A stretch of DNA of 58,988 nt from an uncultured Paracoccaceae bacterium (GCA_937920555.1 CAKZTM010000002.1:1-58988), one strand, 5' to 3'. Shown: positions 34,130-44,610, counted from the first letter of the stretch. The notes: generated by a model from the sequence alone, not told the origin. Program-made: numbers and translations.

Positions 34130-34602
34130 TTCCCCGAATCAATCCTGTAATTTTCGCGGTTGGGGTCAAAAGGCTCGTGCTGCGCTTGCGAAGGGCGTAA
34201 ATTAACCATTGCTCACCCCAGAGCACAGGTACCGGTTATAGTCGTCTGATTGTTAGATAAATTTTCCAGTTATCCCCGAAAATCACTGATGCTGCGGTGG
34301 CGAAAACCTTACCAAAGAGTTAATGCCTCATTGTGGGATGTTGCTAATTCGTTCCCCTCAGTGTTGTGCCTAATCACGGGTCAACCACAAAATGTGTCGA
34401 AATTGTGAATATTGTTGTTGACCGGGCAAGGGCCGATAATACAGGTTGTGCAGACCGGATGATTAGCCCCCACATCTAGTACCAACCACGAGGGTTAGTA
34501 TCCGGTGAAATATGAAGTCGGAACACAGTTTTAAGGCCTTGATCAAGGGCTGCCAAAAAGAATTCCGACGCCAATCGAGACACTAGCTACGGGGCAGTAC
34601 GC
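34130..34602. other. Long gene-free region upstream of nrdJ
   Basis: These 473 bases have no credible reading frame. A candidate promoter is TTGTTG at about 34413 with TAATAC after 16 bases. CACAAAATGTGT at about 34388 is a short palindrome-like sequence, too poor for me to call an NrdR box. I find no cobalamin riboswitch (no B12 box or CCACTG/GGAAGG core), although nrdJ depends on B12. A long untranslated leader of about 170 bases would follow from the candidate promoter. Confidence 0.4.
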
Positions 34603-37600
34603 ATGAAAATTGAACGTCGTTTTACCAAAGCAAAAACTGGCGCATATGGCGAAATAGAATTCCGCGCGACCTCTTCGGAGATCCGCAATCCTGATGGGTC
34701 CGTTGTTTTCAAGTTGGACAACATGGAAGTGCCGGCCAGTTGGAGCCAGGTTGCCTCGGACGTTTTGGCGCAAAAATACTTCCGCAAAGCCGGTGTGCCG
34801 GCAGCGCTTAAGCCACTGAAAGAAAAAGATGTTCCGGAGTTTTTGTGGCGCAAGGTTCCTGATGAGGCGAAGCTGAAAAAGTTGCCTGAGGATCAGCGCT
34901 ATGTGGGTGAGACGACCGCCCAGCAGGTGTTTGACCGTTTGGCGGGCACTTGGGCCTATTGGGGTTGGAAGGGTGGCTATTTCTCCACCGAGGGAGATGC
35001 CCGCGCTTATTTTGACGAGATGCGCTATATGTTGGCATCACAAATGGGCGCGCCAAACTCGCCGCAGTGGTTCAACACAGGGCTTCACTGGGCTTACGGG
35101 ATTGATGGTCCGTCGCAGGGTCATCACTATGTTGATTACCAGACCGGCAAACTGACCAAATCCAAGTCGGCCTATGAGCATCCGCAGCCGCATGCGTGTT
35201 TTATCCAGTCGGTTCAAGATGACCTCGTAAATGACGGTGGTATCATGGATTTATGGGTTCGTGAGGCGCGGTTGTTTAAGTATGGATCGGGCACGGGCAC
35301 GAATTTCTCGATGCTGCGCGGGTCTGACGAAAGTCTGGGCGGCGGCGGCAAATCGTCGGGCCTTATGAGCTTCCTGAAGATCGGGGACAGAGCGGCGGGT
35401 GCTATCAAATCGGGCGGTACGACACGGCGCGCCGCTAAGATGGTGATCTGCGATATGGATCACCCGGATGTTGAGGACTTCATTAACTGGAAGGTCATTG
35501 AGGAGCAAAAGGTTGCCTCGCTGGTGGCGGGCTCCAAACTGCACGAAGAAAAGCTCAACGAGATCTTCGCCTCCATTCGCACCTGGGACGGCTCCGAGGA
35601 CGACGCGGTTGATCCCAAGGTGAATACGGATCTGAAAGCGGCCATCAAATCGGCCAAAAAATGCAAAATCCCCGAGACTTACGTGGCGCGCATCTTGCAA
35701 TACGCCAAGCAGGGATATGCCTCCATTGAGTTCCCGACTTATGACACAGATTGGGACAGCGACGCGTATTTGACCGTATCGGGCCAAAACTCCAACAACT
35801 CCGTGCGGGTCACGGATGCGTTCTTGCAGGCGGTGAGGGATGATGCGGATTGGGAATTGATCCGCCGCACTGACGGCAAGGTTGCCAAGACCGTGAAGGC
35901 CAAGGAATTGTGGGACCAGATCGGTCACGCCGCTTGGGCCTGCGCTGATCCGGGCATTCAGTACCACGACACGGTCAATGCGTGGCACACATGCCCGGAA
36001 GACGGCCCGATCCGCGGCTCCAACCCGTGTTCCGAGTACATGTTCCTCGATGATACGGCTTGTAACTTGGCCTCTATGAACCTGCTGACGTTCCTGAATG
36101 ACGGCGCGTTTGATGCAGACGGCTATGTGCACGCCACGCGGATTTGGACTGTTACGCTCGAAATTTCGGTTCTAATGGCGCAGTTCCCATCGCCCGAGAT
36201 TGCTGAATTGTCGTATAAATTCCGCACCTTGGGTCTGGGTTACGCCAATATTGGCGGATTGCTCATGAACATGGGCTACAGCTATGACAGCGACGAGGGA
36301 CGGGCCTTGTGTGGGGCTTTGACCGCGATCATGACCGGTGTGTCTTACGCCACATCGGCCGAGATGGCGAAAGAGCAGGGCCCGTTCCCCGGTTACGCCA
36401 AAAATGCCGATCACATGTTGCGGGTAATGCGCAATCACCGGCGTGCGGCGTATGGCGAGACATCGGGCTATGAAGGTCTGGCTGTGAAGCCGGTGGCGCT
36501 TGATCAGACCCGTTGCCCTGACGAGACGCTTGTTGGCTTGGCTCAGGCGGTTTGGGACGAGGCGCTCACTCTGGGCGAAAAGCACGGCTACCGTAACGCC
36601 CAATCCACTGTGATTGCGCCAACCGGCACGATCGGTCTGGTAATGGATTGCGACACAACCGGCATTGAGCCCGATTTCGCGCTGGTGAAATTCAAGAAGC
36701 TCGCCGGTGGTGGGTATTTCAAGATCATCAACCGTTCGGTTCCGTCTGCCTTGGAGGCGATGGGCTATTCGTCCTCACAGATCGAGGAGATCGTGGCCTA
36801 TGCGGTTGGGCACGGCACCCTTGGCAATGCGCCGGGCATCAACCAGTCGCTTCTGCGGGCCAAAGGCTTCACGGATGTGGAGTTGGAAAAGGTGGAGGCC
36901 GCGCTGCCAACTGCCTTTGATATTCGTTTCGTGTTCAACCAATGGACCTTGGGTGAGGATTTCTGCATCAAAGTGCTTGGGGTCACTGCCGAGCAGCTCA
37001 GCAACCCGTCTTTCGATATGCTGGCGCATCTTGGCTTTTCACGCGCCGACATCAATGCCGCCAACAACCATGTATGCGGCACGATGACGCTTGAAGGTGC
37101 GCCGTTCCTCAAGGACGAGCATATCGGTGTCTTCGACTGTGCCAATCCTTGCGGCAAGATCGGTAAGCGCTTCCTGAGCGTTGACAGCCACATCCACATG
37201 ATGGCGGCGGCGCAGTCGTTCATCTCCGGGGCGATTTCCAAGACCATCAACATGCCCAACACGGCGACCATCGACGATTGCAAGGATGCCTATGAGCTGT
37301 CTTGGTCTTTGGGTGTGAAAGCGAATGCGCTTTACCGTGACGGCTCCAAGCTGAGCCAGCCGCTGTCATCCGCTTTGATTGAAGATGATGAGGAAGCCGA
37401 AGAGATCTTGGCCGAGGGCAACCCGCACGCCAAGGCGGAAGTTCTGGCCGAGAAGATCATCGAGAAGGTGATCTACAAAGAGGTGGCATCGCGCGAGCGT
37501 GACAAGCTGCCCGAGCGTCGCAAAGGCTATACCCAAAAGGCGATTGTGGGTGGTCACAAGGTCTATTTGCGCACGGGTGAATACGAGGACGGCAAAATCG

Positions 37601-38295
37601 GTGAGATTTTCATCGATATGCACAAAGAGGGCGCCGGGTTCCGGGCGATGATGAATAATTTCGCCATCGCAGTGTCCGTGGGCTTGCAATACGGCGTGCC
37701 GCTGGAGGAGTTCGTGGAGGCGTTCACCTTCACCAAGTTCGAGCCTGCCGGCATGGTGCAAGGCAATGACAGCATCAAGAACGCGACCTCGATCCTTGAC
37801 TATATCTTCCGCGAATTGGCGGTCAGCTATCTGGACCGCACCGATTTGGCGCATGTGAAGCCAGAAGGCACCGGCTTTGACGATGTGGGTCGGGGCGAAG
37901 ACGAGGGCAAGCGCAACTTCACCGAAGCCGGTGGGGAGCGGGTCGCAAAATCAATGGAGATGATCAGACAGGTCTCTTCCTCGGGGTATCTGCGCAAGCG
38001 GCTGCCTCAGGAATTGGTCGTACTTCAGGGGGGCAACACCGCTACGACCACCGCCTCTCTTGGTACGGTCGTCCGTGAGGTCGAGACTGTTGGTGTGTCG
38101 CAGACCATGAGTGAGGTGTCTGGGTTGAAAGACCCGGTGTCCTCCGTGGGGGCAACTGCGATGGACCAGCGCACCAAGGCGAAGATGCAGGGCTATGAGG
38201 GAGATCCATGTGGCGAATGCGGAAATTTCACCTTGGTGCGCAATGGAACATGCATGAAGTGCAACACATGTGGGGGCACTTCGGGCTGTAGCTAA
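34603..38295 (+). CDS. nrdJ: Adenosylcobalamin-dependent (class II) ribonucleotide reductase
   Basis: Reduces ribonucleotides to deoxyribonucleotides, independent of oxygen. The 1230-residue protein is the long NrdJ type. It contains SPQWFNTGL in the N-terminal half, [20 protein letters not shown] with the active-site Cys and Glu, [20 protein letters not shown] (substrate phosphate loop) and a C-terminal domain ending in a zinc-ribbon-like [18 protein letters not shown] then CNTCGG. The middle has an insertion (about 300-380) with helical, lysine-rich sequence. Together with the corrinoid protein it shows a cobalamin-dependent lifestyle. It ends with a strong terminator. Confidence 0.96.
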   Translation: MKIERRFTKAKTGAYGEIEFRATSSEIRNPDGSVVFKLDNMEVPASWSQVASDVLAQKYFRKAGVPAALKPLKEKDVPEFLWRKVPDEAKLKKLPEDQRYVGETTAQQVFDRLAGTWAYWGWKGGYFSTEGDARAYFDEMRYMLASQMGAPNSPQWFNTGLHWAYGIDGPSQGHHYVDYQTGKLTKSKSAYEHPQPHACFIQSVQDDLVNDGGIMDLWVREARLFKYGSGTGTNFSMLRGSDESLGGGGKSSGLMSFLKIGDRAAGAIKSGGTTRRAAKMVICDMDHPDVEDFINWKVIEEQKVASLVAGSKLHEEKLNEIFASIRTWDGSEDDAVDPKVNTDLKAAIKSAKKCKIPETYVARILQYAKQGYASIEFPTYDTDWDSDAYLTVSGQNSNNSVRVTDAFLQAVRDDADWELIRRTDGKVAKTVKAKELWDQIGHAAWACADPGIQYHDTVNAWHTCPEDGPIRGSNPCSEYMFLDDTACNLASMNLLTFLNDGAFDADGYVHATRIWTVTLEISVLMAQFPSPEIAELSYKFRTLGLGYANIGGLLMNMGYSYDSDEGRALCGALTAIMTGVSYATSAEMAKEQGPFPGYAKNADHMLRVMRNHRRAAYGETSGYEGLAVKPVALDQTRCPDETLVGLAQAVWDEALTLGEKHGYRNAQSTVIAPTGTIGLVMDCDTTGIEPDFALVKFKKLAGGGYFKIINRSVPSALEAMGYSSSQIEEIVAYAVGHGTLGNAPGINQSLLRAKGFTDVELEKVEAALPTAFDIRFVFNQWTLGEDFCIKVLGVTAEQLSNPSFDMLAHLGFSRADINAANNHVCGTMTLEGAPFLKDEHIGVFDCANPCGKIGKRFLSVDSHIHMMAAAQSFISGAISKTINMPNTATIDDCKDAYELSWSLGVKANALYRDGSKLSQPLSSALIEDDEEAEEILAEGNPHAKAEVLAEKIIEKVIYKEVASRERDKLPERRKGYTQKAIVGGHKVYLRTGEYEDGKIGEIFIDMHKEGAGFRAMMNNFAIAVSVGLQYGVPLEEFVEAFTFTKFEPAGMVQGNDSIKNATSILDYIFRELAVSYLDRTDLAHVKPEGTGFDDVGRGEDEGKRNFTEAGGERVAKSMEMIRQVSSSGYLRKRLPQELVVLQGGNTATTTASLGTVVREVETVGVSQTMSEVSGLKDPVSSVGATAMDQRTKAKMQGYEGDPCGECGNFTLVRNGTCMKCNTCGGTSGCS

Positions 38296-38405
38296 GCAAG
38301 AGCTTGGCAGGGCGGGCCCCGCGAGGGGGCGCCCGCGTCACGCAATCAGGCCGCAGGCAAAAAACCGGGCAGAACTAAAACCGAGCCTGAATTGCGAAAC
38401 TCCAA

Positions 38406-38435
38406 AGGGGGCGGGAAACTGCCCCCTCTTTTTTT
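38406..38435 (+). terminator. Strong intrinsic terminator downstream of nrdJ
   Basis: AGGGGGC and GCCCCCT form a seven-pair stem with loop GGGAAACT, followed by C and TTTTTTT. It lies about 110 bases after the nrdJ stop codon. Confidence 0.88.
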
Positions 38436-38719
38436 GCCCCCGGCGGTGCGCATAGAGTCGTCGTCGCAAGCCCTGATTGTGACGGAAATGTCGATTTGCC
38501 CTTCGGAACTGTGTTCCTATTGCCGCAAATTAAACAAATTATTCTACAAAATCTTTTGTTGGTTAACAGTATAAACCATTGAAATCTATGTAATTCCGCC
38601 TTGAAATCGGCGCAATTCACGACCCCCAAATGTAATTTGCCGCATTTCTGCCCAATTTATATTTTTAATAAAATGCAACAGAAAAGTTGCGTTTTGTTCT
38701 CTGATTGGTGGGTGTGGGG
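38436..38719. other. AT-rich gene-free region upstream of the tad genes
   Basis: Together with the nrdJ 3' flank this makes 424 bases without a gene. The part from about 38520 to 38690 is markedly more AT-rich than the rest of the window (for example TTTATATTTTTAATAAAATG), as is often seen at promoters bound by nucleoid proteins. No clear -35/-10 pair or terminator was found apart from the nrdJ terminator. Confidence 0.4.
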
Positions 38720-40300
38720 ATGTTGGTGTTTTTGAGCAATAGGTGTCGTCGGTTTTGCGATGACATTTCCGGCGGGATTACCGCCTTTACAATAATGGTG
38801 TTTATCCTTGTGTTTGTGGCCGTCGGTATGGCGGTCGATTTCATGCGTCATGAGACGTACCGGGCCGAGCTGCAAGATGCTTTGGATCGCGGTGTGTTGG
38901 CAGCAGCGGCGTTTAGCCAGACCGTTGATGCCGAGCAAACGGTGCGCGCCTACATGAAATCCACGAATTACGTTAAGCATTGCTATCATCTTGATCCGAT
39001 CAAGACCGTACAGACCACAGGCTCCAGAGTGATCACTGCAAGCGCCAGCTGTCCGCTCAACACGTATTTCCTCAAACTGGTCGGCATTCCGAAGCTTGAT
39101 GTTTTGGCCAAGGGCACTGCGATTGAAGGGGCCACAAAGATCGAGGTGTCGTTGGTTCTGGATATTTCCACCTCGATGGTGATCAACAATTCCGGCGGCA
39201 CGTCTCAGACCCGTCTGGAAGTGCTTCAGTCGAGTGCGAACACATTTATGGATCTAATGTTCAGCGGCACCAACAATAACAGGCTGAGCATGTCCTTGGT
39301 CCCGTTTGCGGGGCAAGTAAATGCAGGCCAGACGGCGTTCAATTATCTGAACGACACACCGGCGCACAGCTATTCTCATTGCATCGAGTTTGATGCGGCG
39401 GATTTCACGTATTTTCCCAATGTGAACGGCGACAAGCTTTCTGATCCTGCCACAACAGCCATTAAGTTGCCGCCCTATAAGAGCCGCGGTCAGATGCAGC
39501 ATTTCAACTTCTCGAAGTTCCAAAACAGCCTGACCGGCCAAGCTGATCTTTATGGTCCTGAGGGTGTGTCGAATGTGGATTGGGGGTGGTGTCCGACCGA
39601 TGCTCAACGCATCGAGTATTTCGCGACCGACAAGGACGTGTTGAAGGCGCGCATTGCCGGTTTGCGCACCCATGAGGCGACCGGGACATATTATGGTGCA
39701 AGATGGGGGGCCATGCTGCTTGATCCGTCGGCCAATGATCTGACCGCGTCTTTGGTGGCTGCAAATGAGGTGAGCAGCGATCAAAGTGAATTGCCCCGCT
39801 CTTATTCCGACGTGGATGTTCAGAAATTCCTGATCATCATGAGTGATGGTTCAACCACAGGTCAGGTCCGTATTCCTGATCACAAATATGACGAGCAGGT
39901 GGAGATTGATCAGTGGGCGAGCCAGCTGTCCTCTAACCAGAATGTGGATTTTCAAAGGGTCGACGAGACCGGGAATGTGATCTTCAACGGCCCGACCGTG
40001 GATGGCGGGTTCACAAATGATCCGGCGATTGCGTCACGGGAGGCCGCACGTATCGCGTTTCGCAACATCTGCGAGACGTCCAAAGACAATGGCGTTGTGG
40101 TCTTCACAATCGGTTTTGACATCGATCCGGACCTAAATACAGCAACACAAGAGCAGATTGCGTCTGCGGCCCGCGCAAAATCAGATCTTGCCGCATGTGC
40201 GACATCTTCTAGCCATTCTTATGATGTTCAAGGAGCGGGACTACTAAGTGCTTTTTCTGCGATTGCGTCAACTATTCAGAAACTAAAGTTGTTGAACTAA
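38720..40300 (+). CDS. TadG-like pilus assembly protein with von Willebrand factor A domain
   Basis: A 526-residue protein. The N-terminal region (DDISGGITAFTIMVFILVFVAVGMAVDF) is a TadE/TadG-type prepilin-like helix, followed by an ABC-type pseudopilin stretch and a vWA domain with MIDAS motif LVLDISTSM and a second acidic site IIMSDGSTTG. TadG proteins are minor components of tight-adherence (Flp) pili. The start is uncertain (ATG 38720; a TTG 15 bases upstream is open) because no good ribosome site is seen. The stop codon TAA overlaps the next ATG by one base. No tad secretion genes (tadA, rcpA, flp) are in the window. Confidence 0.83.
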   Translation: MLVFLSNRCRRFCDDISGGITAFTIMVFILVFVAVGMAVDFMRHETYRAELQDALDRGVLAAAAFSQTVDAEQTVRAYMKSTNYVKHCYHLDPIKTVQTTGSRVITASASCPLNTYFLKLVGIPKLDVLAKGTAIEGATKIEVSLVLDISTSMVINNSGGTSQTRLEVLQSSANTFMDLMFSGTNNNRLSMSLVPFAGQVNAGQTAFNYLNDTPAHSYSHCIEFDAADFTYFPNVNGDKLSDPATTAIKLPPYKSRGQMQHFNFSKFQNSLTGQADLYGPEGVSNVDWGWCPTDAQRIEYFATDKDVLKARIAGLRTHEATGTYYGARWGAMLLDPSANDLTASLVAANEVSSDQSELPRSYSDVDVQKFLIIMSDGSTTGQVRIPDHKYDEQVEIDQWASQLSSNQNVDFQRVDETGNVIFNGPTVDGGFTNDPAIASREAARIAFRNICETSKDNGVVVFTIGFDIDPDLNTATQEQIASAARAKSDLAACATSSSHSYDVQGAGLLSAFSAIASTIQKLKLLN

Positions 40301-40845
40301 TGAATATGCTTTTATCACTTCAAATGCGTCTGCGCCGATTTAGGCGCGATGATACGGGTGCGGCTTCGGTTGAGTTTGTTCTGATCGCGCCGCTTTACTT
40401 CGCGTTGATGTTGTCGACGTTTGAGGCCGGTTGGCTGATGACCAAGTCGATGATGTTGGAGCGTGGAATGGATTTGACCATGCGCGATTTGCGTTTGGGG
40501 GTTCACACCAACCCGACCCATAACGAGTTCAAGCAGATCATTTGCAACAATGCGGCGATACTGAAGAATTGTGAGGCAACCATGCTTTTGGAATTGGTGC
40601 CGATCAACACGGCCGCCGATGTGCCGACAAGCACCATTTGCCAGGATTTGGCAAATCCGGTTGACCCTACGGTTACGTTTAACGCAACGCGCGGAACCCG
40701 CGAAGTTGAGACCATGTTTGTTCGGGCCTGTGTAACAATTGATCCGATGATCCCAGGAATGGGTCTTGCCCTTCATTTGCCCAAAGATGTGAATGGCGGC
40801 ATTGCGATGGTGTCCTACGGGGCTTTTGTCAATGAGCCGAGTTAA
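40300..40845 (+). CDS. TadE-like pseudopilin
   Basis: A 181-residue TadE-family minor pilin. The N-terminal basic stretch (RLRRFRRDDTGAASVEFVLI) runs into a hydrophobic helix with the prepilin-type acidic Glu after ASVEF. The rest is periplasmic with four cysteines (about residues 81, 89, 112 and 147) that may form disulfides. It is translationally coupled to the TadG-like gene (TAATG) and to the next gene. Confidence 0.83.
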   Translation: MNMLLSLQMRLRRFRRDDTGAASVEFVLIAPLYFALMLSTFEAGWLMTKSMMLERGMDLTMRDLRLGVHTNPTHNEFKQIICNNAAILKNCEATMLLELVPINTAADVPTSTICQDLANPVDPTVTFNATRGTREVETMFVRACVTIDPMIPGMGLALHLPKDVNGGIAMVSYGAFVNEPS

Positions 40846-40857
40846 GGTGTGTTTGCC

Positions 40858-41454
40858 ATGAAAATGCTTGGAAAGTTCCGGCGCGATGAAAACGCCACGA
40901 TGACTATGGAATTCGCTATTGTGGCGCCACTTTTGTTCATCGTCATCATTGCGGGTTTTGAGTTTTTTGACGCGTTCAAGTCTTATGGGCGTGCGGCCAA
41001 AGTCACCTACACGATTGCTGACAACCTGTCGCGGCGCGAGGAAATTGACGAGACTGAAATCGTTGAGCTTCATGCGTTGATGAACGCGTTGTTGCCGTGG
41101 ATGAACGGGGACAAAAGCCTGACCGTCACCAGTGTCATTTATGATGAGACTGACGGGTATATTTGCGATTGGTCGAAACCGTCGAAAGTTGTAAATGTTT
41201 CAACCGGTGCGCTGGGCATCGACTTCAAGTTTGCGCTCAACAGTAAGGCTTTGAGCACACCGGAAATTGCCGATGTTTTGCCGACGATTGCCAATGGCGA
41301 TTCGATTATTCTGGTGGAAACAGCGATCCCCCACCGCACATTGTTCAGTATGTTCGGTCTTGAGGATCTGGTTTGGTTCAATCAGGTGGCGATCCGCCCG
41401 CGCTTCACATCGAAGCTGGCAGATGTCTCTAAGAAGTCACGCCCCTGCAAATAA
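40858..41454 (+). CDS. Second TadE/TadF-like pseudopilin
   Basis: A 198-residue paralogue with the same plan: FRRDENATMTMEFAIVAPLL has the basic anchor, acidic Glu and hydrophobic helix of TadE. The periplasmic part is unlike its neighbour's. A GTG nine bases upstream is in frame, but ATG 40858 has AAGG at good spacing. The three genes form one operon ending in a GC-rich hairpin before ilvN. Confidence 0.82.
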   Translation: MKMLGKFRRDENATMTMEFAIVAPLLFIVIIAGFEFFDAFKSYGRAAKVTYTIADNLSRREEIDETEIVELHALMNALLPWMNGDKSLTVTSVIYDETDGYICDWSKPSKVVNVSTGALGIDFKFALNSKALSTPEIADVLPTIANGDSIILVETAIPHRTLFSMFGLEDLVWFNQVAIRPRFTSKLADVSKKSRPCK

Positions 41455-41463
41455 GCCGAAATG

Positions 41464-41482
41464 CCGCCCGCGCCCTGGGCGG
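41464..41482. terminator. Hairpin between convergent tad and ilv operons
   Basis: CCGCCC and GGGCGG form a six-pair stem with loop GCGCCCT, just after the tad genes and just before the ilvN stop. T-rich sequence follows only on the leftward side (CATTTCGGCTTATTT), so it more likely ends the ilv transcript. Confidence 0.4.
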
Positions 41483-41490
41483 GTGAGAGA

Positions 41491-42051
41491 TCAGGAGCCG
41501 CGCATAATCGCCGCAACGCCTGTGCGGGCCACATCTGTCAGTCCCAATGGTCGCATCAGGTTCACGAATGCATCGATTTTTTCCGGTGTTCCAGTGAGCT
41601 CGAACACGAAGCTTTCCAGCGTGCTGTCCACAACCCGCGCCCGAAAAACCTCGGAGGTGCGCAGGGCTTCGACGCGTTTTTCACCGGTGCCCGATACTTT
41701 GATCAGGGCCAGTTCGCGCTCGACGCTTGGTCCCTCAACGGTCAGATCGGCCACTTCATGCACAGGCACGATACGTTCGAGCTGATGTTTGATCTGCTCA
41801 ATGACCACCGGCGTTCCCGTGGTGACAATTGTGATCCGCGAGCGATGCCCCTCGTGGTCAACTTCGGCCACGGTCAGGCTTTCAATATTGTAGCCGCGCC
41901 CTGAAAACAGGCCGATGACACGGGCCAAAACGCCGGCCTCATTATCGACCAGAACCGCGAGCGTGTGGGTTTCAATCTCGTCACCATAGTTGGATTTGAG
42001 ATTATACGCACTTTTTCGGTTCGTACCTTTTTTGATGGAGAGAGCATTCAT
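41491..42051 (-). CDS. ilvN: Acetolactate synthase small (regulatory) subunit
   Basis: Confers valine feedback control and full activity on the large subunit. The 186-residue protein has an N-terminal ACT domain (about 28-100) with HTLAVLVDNEAGVLARVIGLFSGRGYN-type sequence (the Asn/Asp valine-site residues present) and a C-terminal ALS_ss domain (FELTGTPEKIDAF). It carries an extra N-terminal basic extension (NALSIKKGTNRKSAYNLKSN). It lies 15 bases after the sulfotransferase gene in the ilv operon. Confidence 0.95.
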   Translation of the reverse strand: MNALSIKKGTNRKSAYNLKSNYGDEIETHTLAVLVDNEAGVLARVIGLFSGRGYNIESLTVAEVDHEGHRSRITIVTTGTPVVIEQIKHQLERIVPVHEVADLTVEGPSVERELALIKVSGTGEKRVEALRTSEVFRARVVDSTLESFVFELTGTPEKIDAFVNLMRPLGLTDVARTGVAAIMRGS

Positions 42052-42066
42052 GACTGTAATCCTGTT

Positions 42067-42843
42067 TTAGAGTTTGCTTTGCGACCAGTCACAAAGGGGA
42101 ATGGTATGGTCCAAGATAGGGCTGCCGTCGGTTGGAAACGCGTCGCGATCAGAGATAAGGCGATCATACATGGGCGCAAAAATATCCTCAAAACGTGCAC
42201 TGTCATGGGGCGTCATTTCGGATGTGTGCCGGGTTGAGACGGCTTTGTTGCGCTGGGTGAATCGATTTTCGGTGGCCGTTTTGATCGTGTCCGAGACGTC
42301 CACGGATAGGCCCAGATCCTGCGCAATTTTGGCGGCGGTGGGCGCCATGTTGAAGGCCACATCCTCGTAATAGAGTGGTTTGACATTGGGCAGCGACAAC
42401 CACGCCAAGAGCGAGTTGGTCTGGTGCTTGATGTCTTCGATTGTGTCGCCCAGCACTTCATATTCCGCAAAGCTCAGCGCTTTTTTGGCTCGGCTTCTGG
42501 CGCCGTGATCAAGCATCGACAAGGCAATATCGCGCGGGTCGCGGTATGTCGCATGGGCGAATGCTTCGTTGTTTTCCAGCATCTTGACCACCTCCGGGTC
42601 TGGCCGTGTATGGGTTTTGATCGCGACCGTATGGCCCAGCGCCGCCGTTTCCGCCCGGATGGCGTCTGCGCGCGGGGCATCAATATGGGCGCAGAAATTG
42701 AGCTTTTTGCGGTCTTCCACGGCGTTCGTGCTTAGTCTGGGTTGAGGTTGCCCGCTCAACTCCAGAGCCGAGCGGGCCAGTTCGAAACTCAAAGTACTTC
42801 CGCTTTTGGTCATGCCGTAGCTGAAATAGATCAAAGGTTTCAT
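42067..42843 (-). CDS. Sulfotransferase-like protein inside the ilv operon
   Basis: A 258-residue P-loop protein of the sulfotransferase superfamily. The 5'-phosphosulfate loop is visible as YGMTKSGSTLSFELAR near the N-terminus, and the 3'-phosphate-binding segment as TYRDPRDIALSMLDHG. Sulfotransferases of this type use PAPS to sulfate sugars, lipids or small molecules; the acceptor here is unknown. It is spaced 15 bases from both ilvI and ilvN on the same strand, so it is almost certainly co-transcribed with them, though no link to branched amino acids is known to me. Confidence 0.75.
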   Translation of the reverse strand: MKPLIYFSYGMTKSGSTLSFELARSALELSGQPQPRLSTNAVEDRKKLNFCAHIDAPRADAIRAETAALGHTVAIKTHTRPDPEVVKMLENNEAFAHATYRDPRDIALSMLDHGARSRAKKALSFAEYEVLGDTIEDIKHQTNSLLAWLSLPNVKPLYYEDVAFNMAPTAAKIAQDLGLSVDVSDTIKTATENRFTQRNKAVSTRHTSEMTPHDSARFEDIFAPMYDRLISDRDAFPTDGSPILDHTIPLCDWSQSKL

Positions 42844-42858
42844 GGGTTGCGATCGTCC

Positions 42859-44610
42859 TCAGACCAAGACGGCCCCTTTACTCTCGATTGCGCCCTCTAC
42901 GCCCGCGTCGCCCAAAATCATCTCGTTATGAGCTTTGCCCGACGGGATCATTGGGAAGCAGTTTTCGTGCTTCTCCACCAGACAATCGAGGATCACCGGA
43001 CCGTCATAGGCCAACATCTCGGCAATCGCGTCATCGAGATCGCCGGGATTGTCCACCCGGATGCCCTTGCCGCCAAAGGCTTCGGCCATTTTGACGAAGT
43101 CGGGCAGGGCCTCGGACCAGCTTTGGGAATAGCGCTCGCCGTGCAGCAATTCTTGCCACTGGCGGACCATGCCCAAACGCTCGTTATTCAAAATGAACTG
43201 CTTGACCGGAAGCCGGTACTGAACGGCGGTTCCCATTTCCTGCATATTCATCAGCCAAGACGCTTCGCCGGCCACGTTTATGACCAGCGCATCAGGATGG
43301 GCCACCTGAACCCCCACCGAGGCCGGAAGTCCGTAGCCCATCGTCCCCAACCCCCCGGAGGTCATCCAGCGGTTGGGCGCTTCAAACCCCATATACTGGG
43401 CCGCCCACATTTGGTGCTGGCCCACCTCTGTGGTGACGTAACGGTCGTGGTTCTTGGTCAGAGCCTCAAGCCGCTCAAGCGCATATTGCGGTTTGATCGT
43501 CGTGGTGGATTGGGCGTAATCCAAGCATTTGATGGATCTCCATTCATTGATCTGCGCCCACCATTTCTTGACCTCGATGGATTTTGTCTTTGATCCGCGC
43601 GCCTTCCAGAACCGAAGTGCGGTGTGCAAAACTGTCGCGATATCGCCGACAATAGGCACGTCCACCTGAATGTTTTTATTGATGGAGGACGGGTCAATAT
43701 CGATATGCACTTTCTTTGAGCCGGGCGAAAAGCTGTCAGTTGTGCCTGTGATCCGGTCATCAAACCGCGCGCCGACGCATATCATGACGTCGCAGCCATG
43801 CATGGCCAGATTGGCCTCATACGTGCCGTGCATCCCCAGCATGCCAAGCCAATTGTCGCCCGATGCCGGATAACAGCCCAACCCCATGAGCGTGGAGGTG
43901 ATCGGGAAGCCGGTCTCGGACACCAACTCGCGCAAGAGCGTGCTGGCTTCGTCGCCGGAGTTCACAACACCGCCGCCGGAATAGATGATCGGCCGCTCGG
44001 CGGCCTCCAGCATCTCGACGAGTTTGAGGATGCTTTCCTCATCGCCTTGGGTGCGCGGTTGGTAATGGGATGTCTTGGATTGCTTTGGCGACACGTAAGT
44101 GCCGGTGGCAAACTGAACATCTTTAGGGATGTCCACAAGAACGGGGCCGGGGCGACCATGGGTTGCCACGTGAAAAGCTTGGTGGATCGTCTCCGAGAGC
44201 GCATCTGTCTCGCGCACCAGCCAGTTATGTTTTGTGCAAGGACGGGTGATGCCAACTGTGTCGGCCTCCTGAAAGGCGTCATTGCCGATCATGAATGTTG
44301 GAACCTGACCTGTCAGAACGATCATCGGGATCGAATCCATCAATGCATCTGTCATACCGGTTACAGCATTGGTCGCACCGGGGCCGGAGGTAACCAAAAC
44401 AACGCCGGGCTTGCCGGTGGAGCGGGCATAGCCTTCGGCCGCATGGGTGGCACCTTGCTCGTGGCGCACCAAGATGTGGCGGATATCGTTTTGTTGGAAA
44501 ATCTCGTCGTAAATTGGAAGGACGGCACCGCCGGGATATCCAAACACTGTGTCTACGCCCTGATCCTTCAAGGCTTTGACTACCATTTGCGCGCCGGTCA
44601 TCTGGCTCAT
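42859..44610 (-). CDS. ilvI: Acetolactate synthase large (catalytic) subunit
   Basis: Thiamin-diphosphate enzyme making 2-acetolactate or 2-aceto-2-hydroxybutyrate, the first shared step to valine, leucine and isoleucine. The 583-residue protein has catalytic Glu51 in [15 protein letters not shown], the FAD/inhibitor region and the metal/ThDP motif at about 446-480. There the usual G-D-G is GEA with Glu449, and N-M-Q-E-M follows, ending in ILNNERLG. The Asp-to-Glu change is an oddity that I believe occurs in other Rhodobacteraceae. Expression is probably controlled by the leader peptide and attenuator upstream. Confidence 0.95.
   Translation of the reverse strand: MSQMTGAQMVVKALKDQGVDTVFGYPGGAVLPIYDEIFQQNDIRHILVRHEQGATHAAEGYARSTGKPGVVLVTSGPGATNAVTGMTDALMDSIPMIVLTGQVPTFMIGNDAFQEADTVGITRPCTKHNWLVRETDALSETIHQAFHVATHGRPGPVLVDIPKDVQFATGTYVSPKQSKTSHYQPRTQGDEESILKLVEMLEAAERPIIYSGGGVVNSGDEASTLLRELVSETGFPITSTLMGLGCYPASGDNWLGMLGMHGTYEANLAMHGCDVMICVGARFDDRITGTTDSFSPGSKKVHIDIDPSSINKNIQVDVPIVGDIATVLHTALRFWKARGSKTKSIEVKKWWAQINEWRSIKCLDYAQSTTTIKPQYALERLEALTKNHDRYVTTEVGQHQMWAAQYMGFEAPNRWMTSGGLGTMGYGLPASVGVQVAHPDALVINVAGEASWLMNMQEMGTAVQYRLPVKQFILNNERLGMVRQWQELLHGERYSQSWSEALPDFVKMAEAFGGKGIRVDNPGDLDDAIAEMLAYDGPVILDCLVEKHENCFPMIPSGKAHNEMILGDAGVEGAIESKGAVLV

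Noticed and set aside
34130-34602. Cobalamin riboswitch, NrdR boxes and DnaA boxes upstream of nrdJ
   Set aside because: I found no B12 box core. CACAAAATGTGT and TTATCCCCG are too far from the NrdR and DnaA consensus sequences to call.
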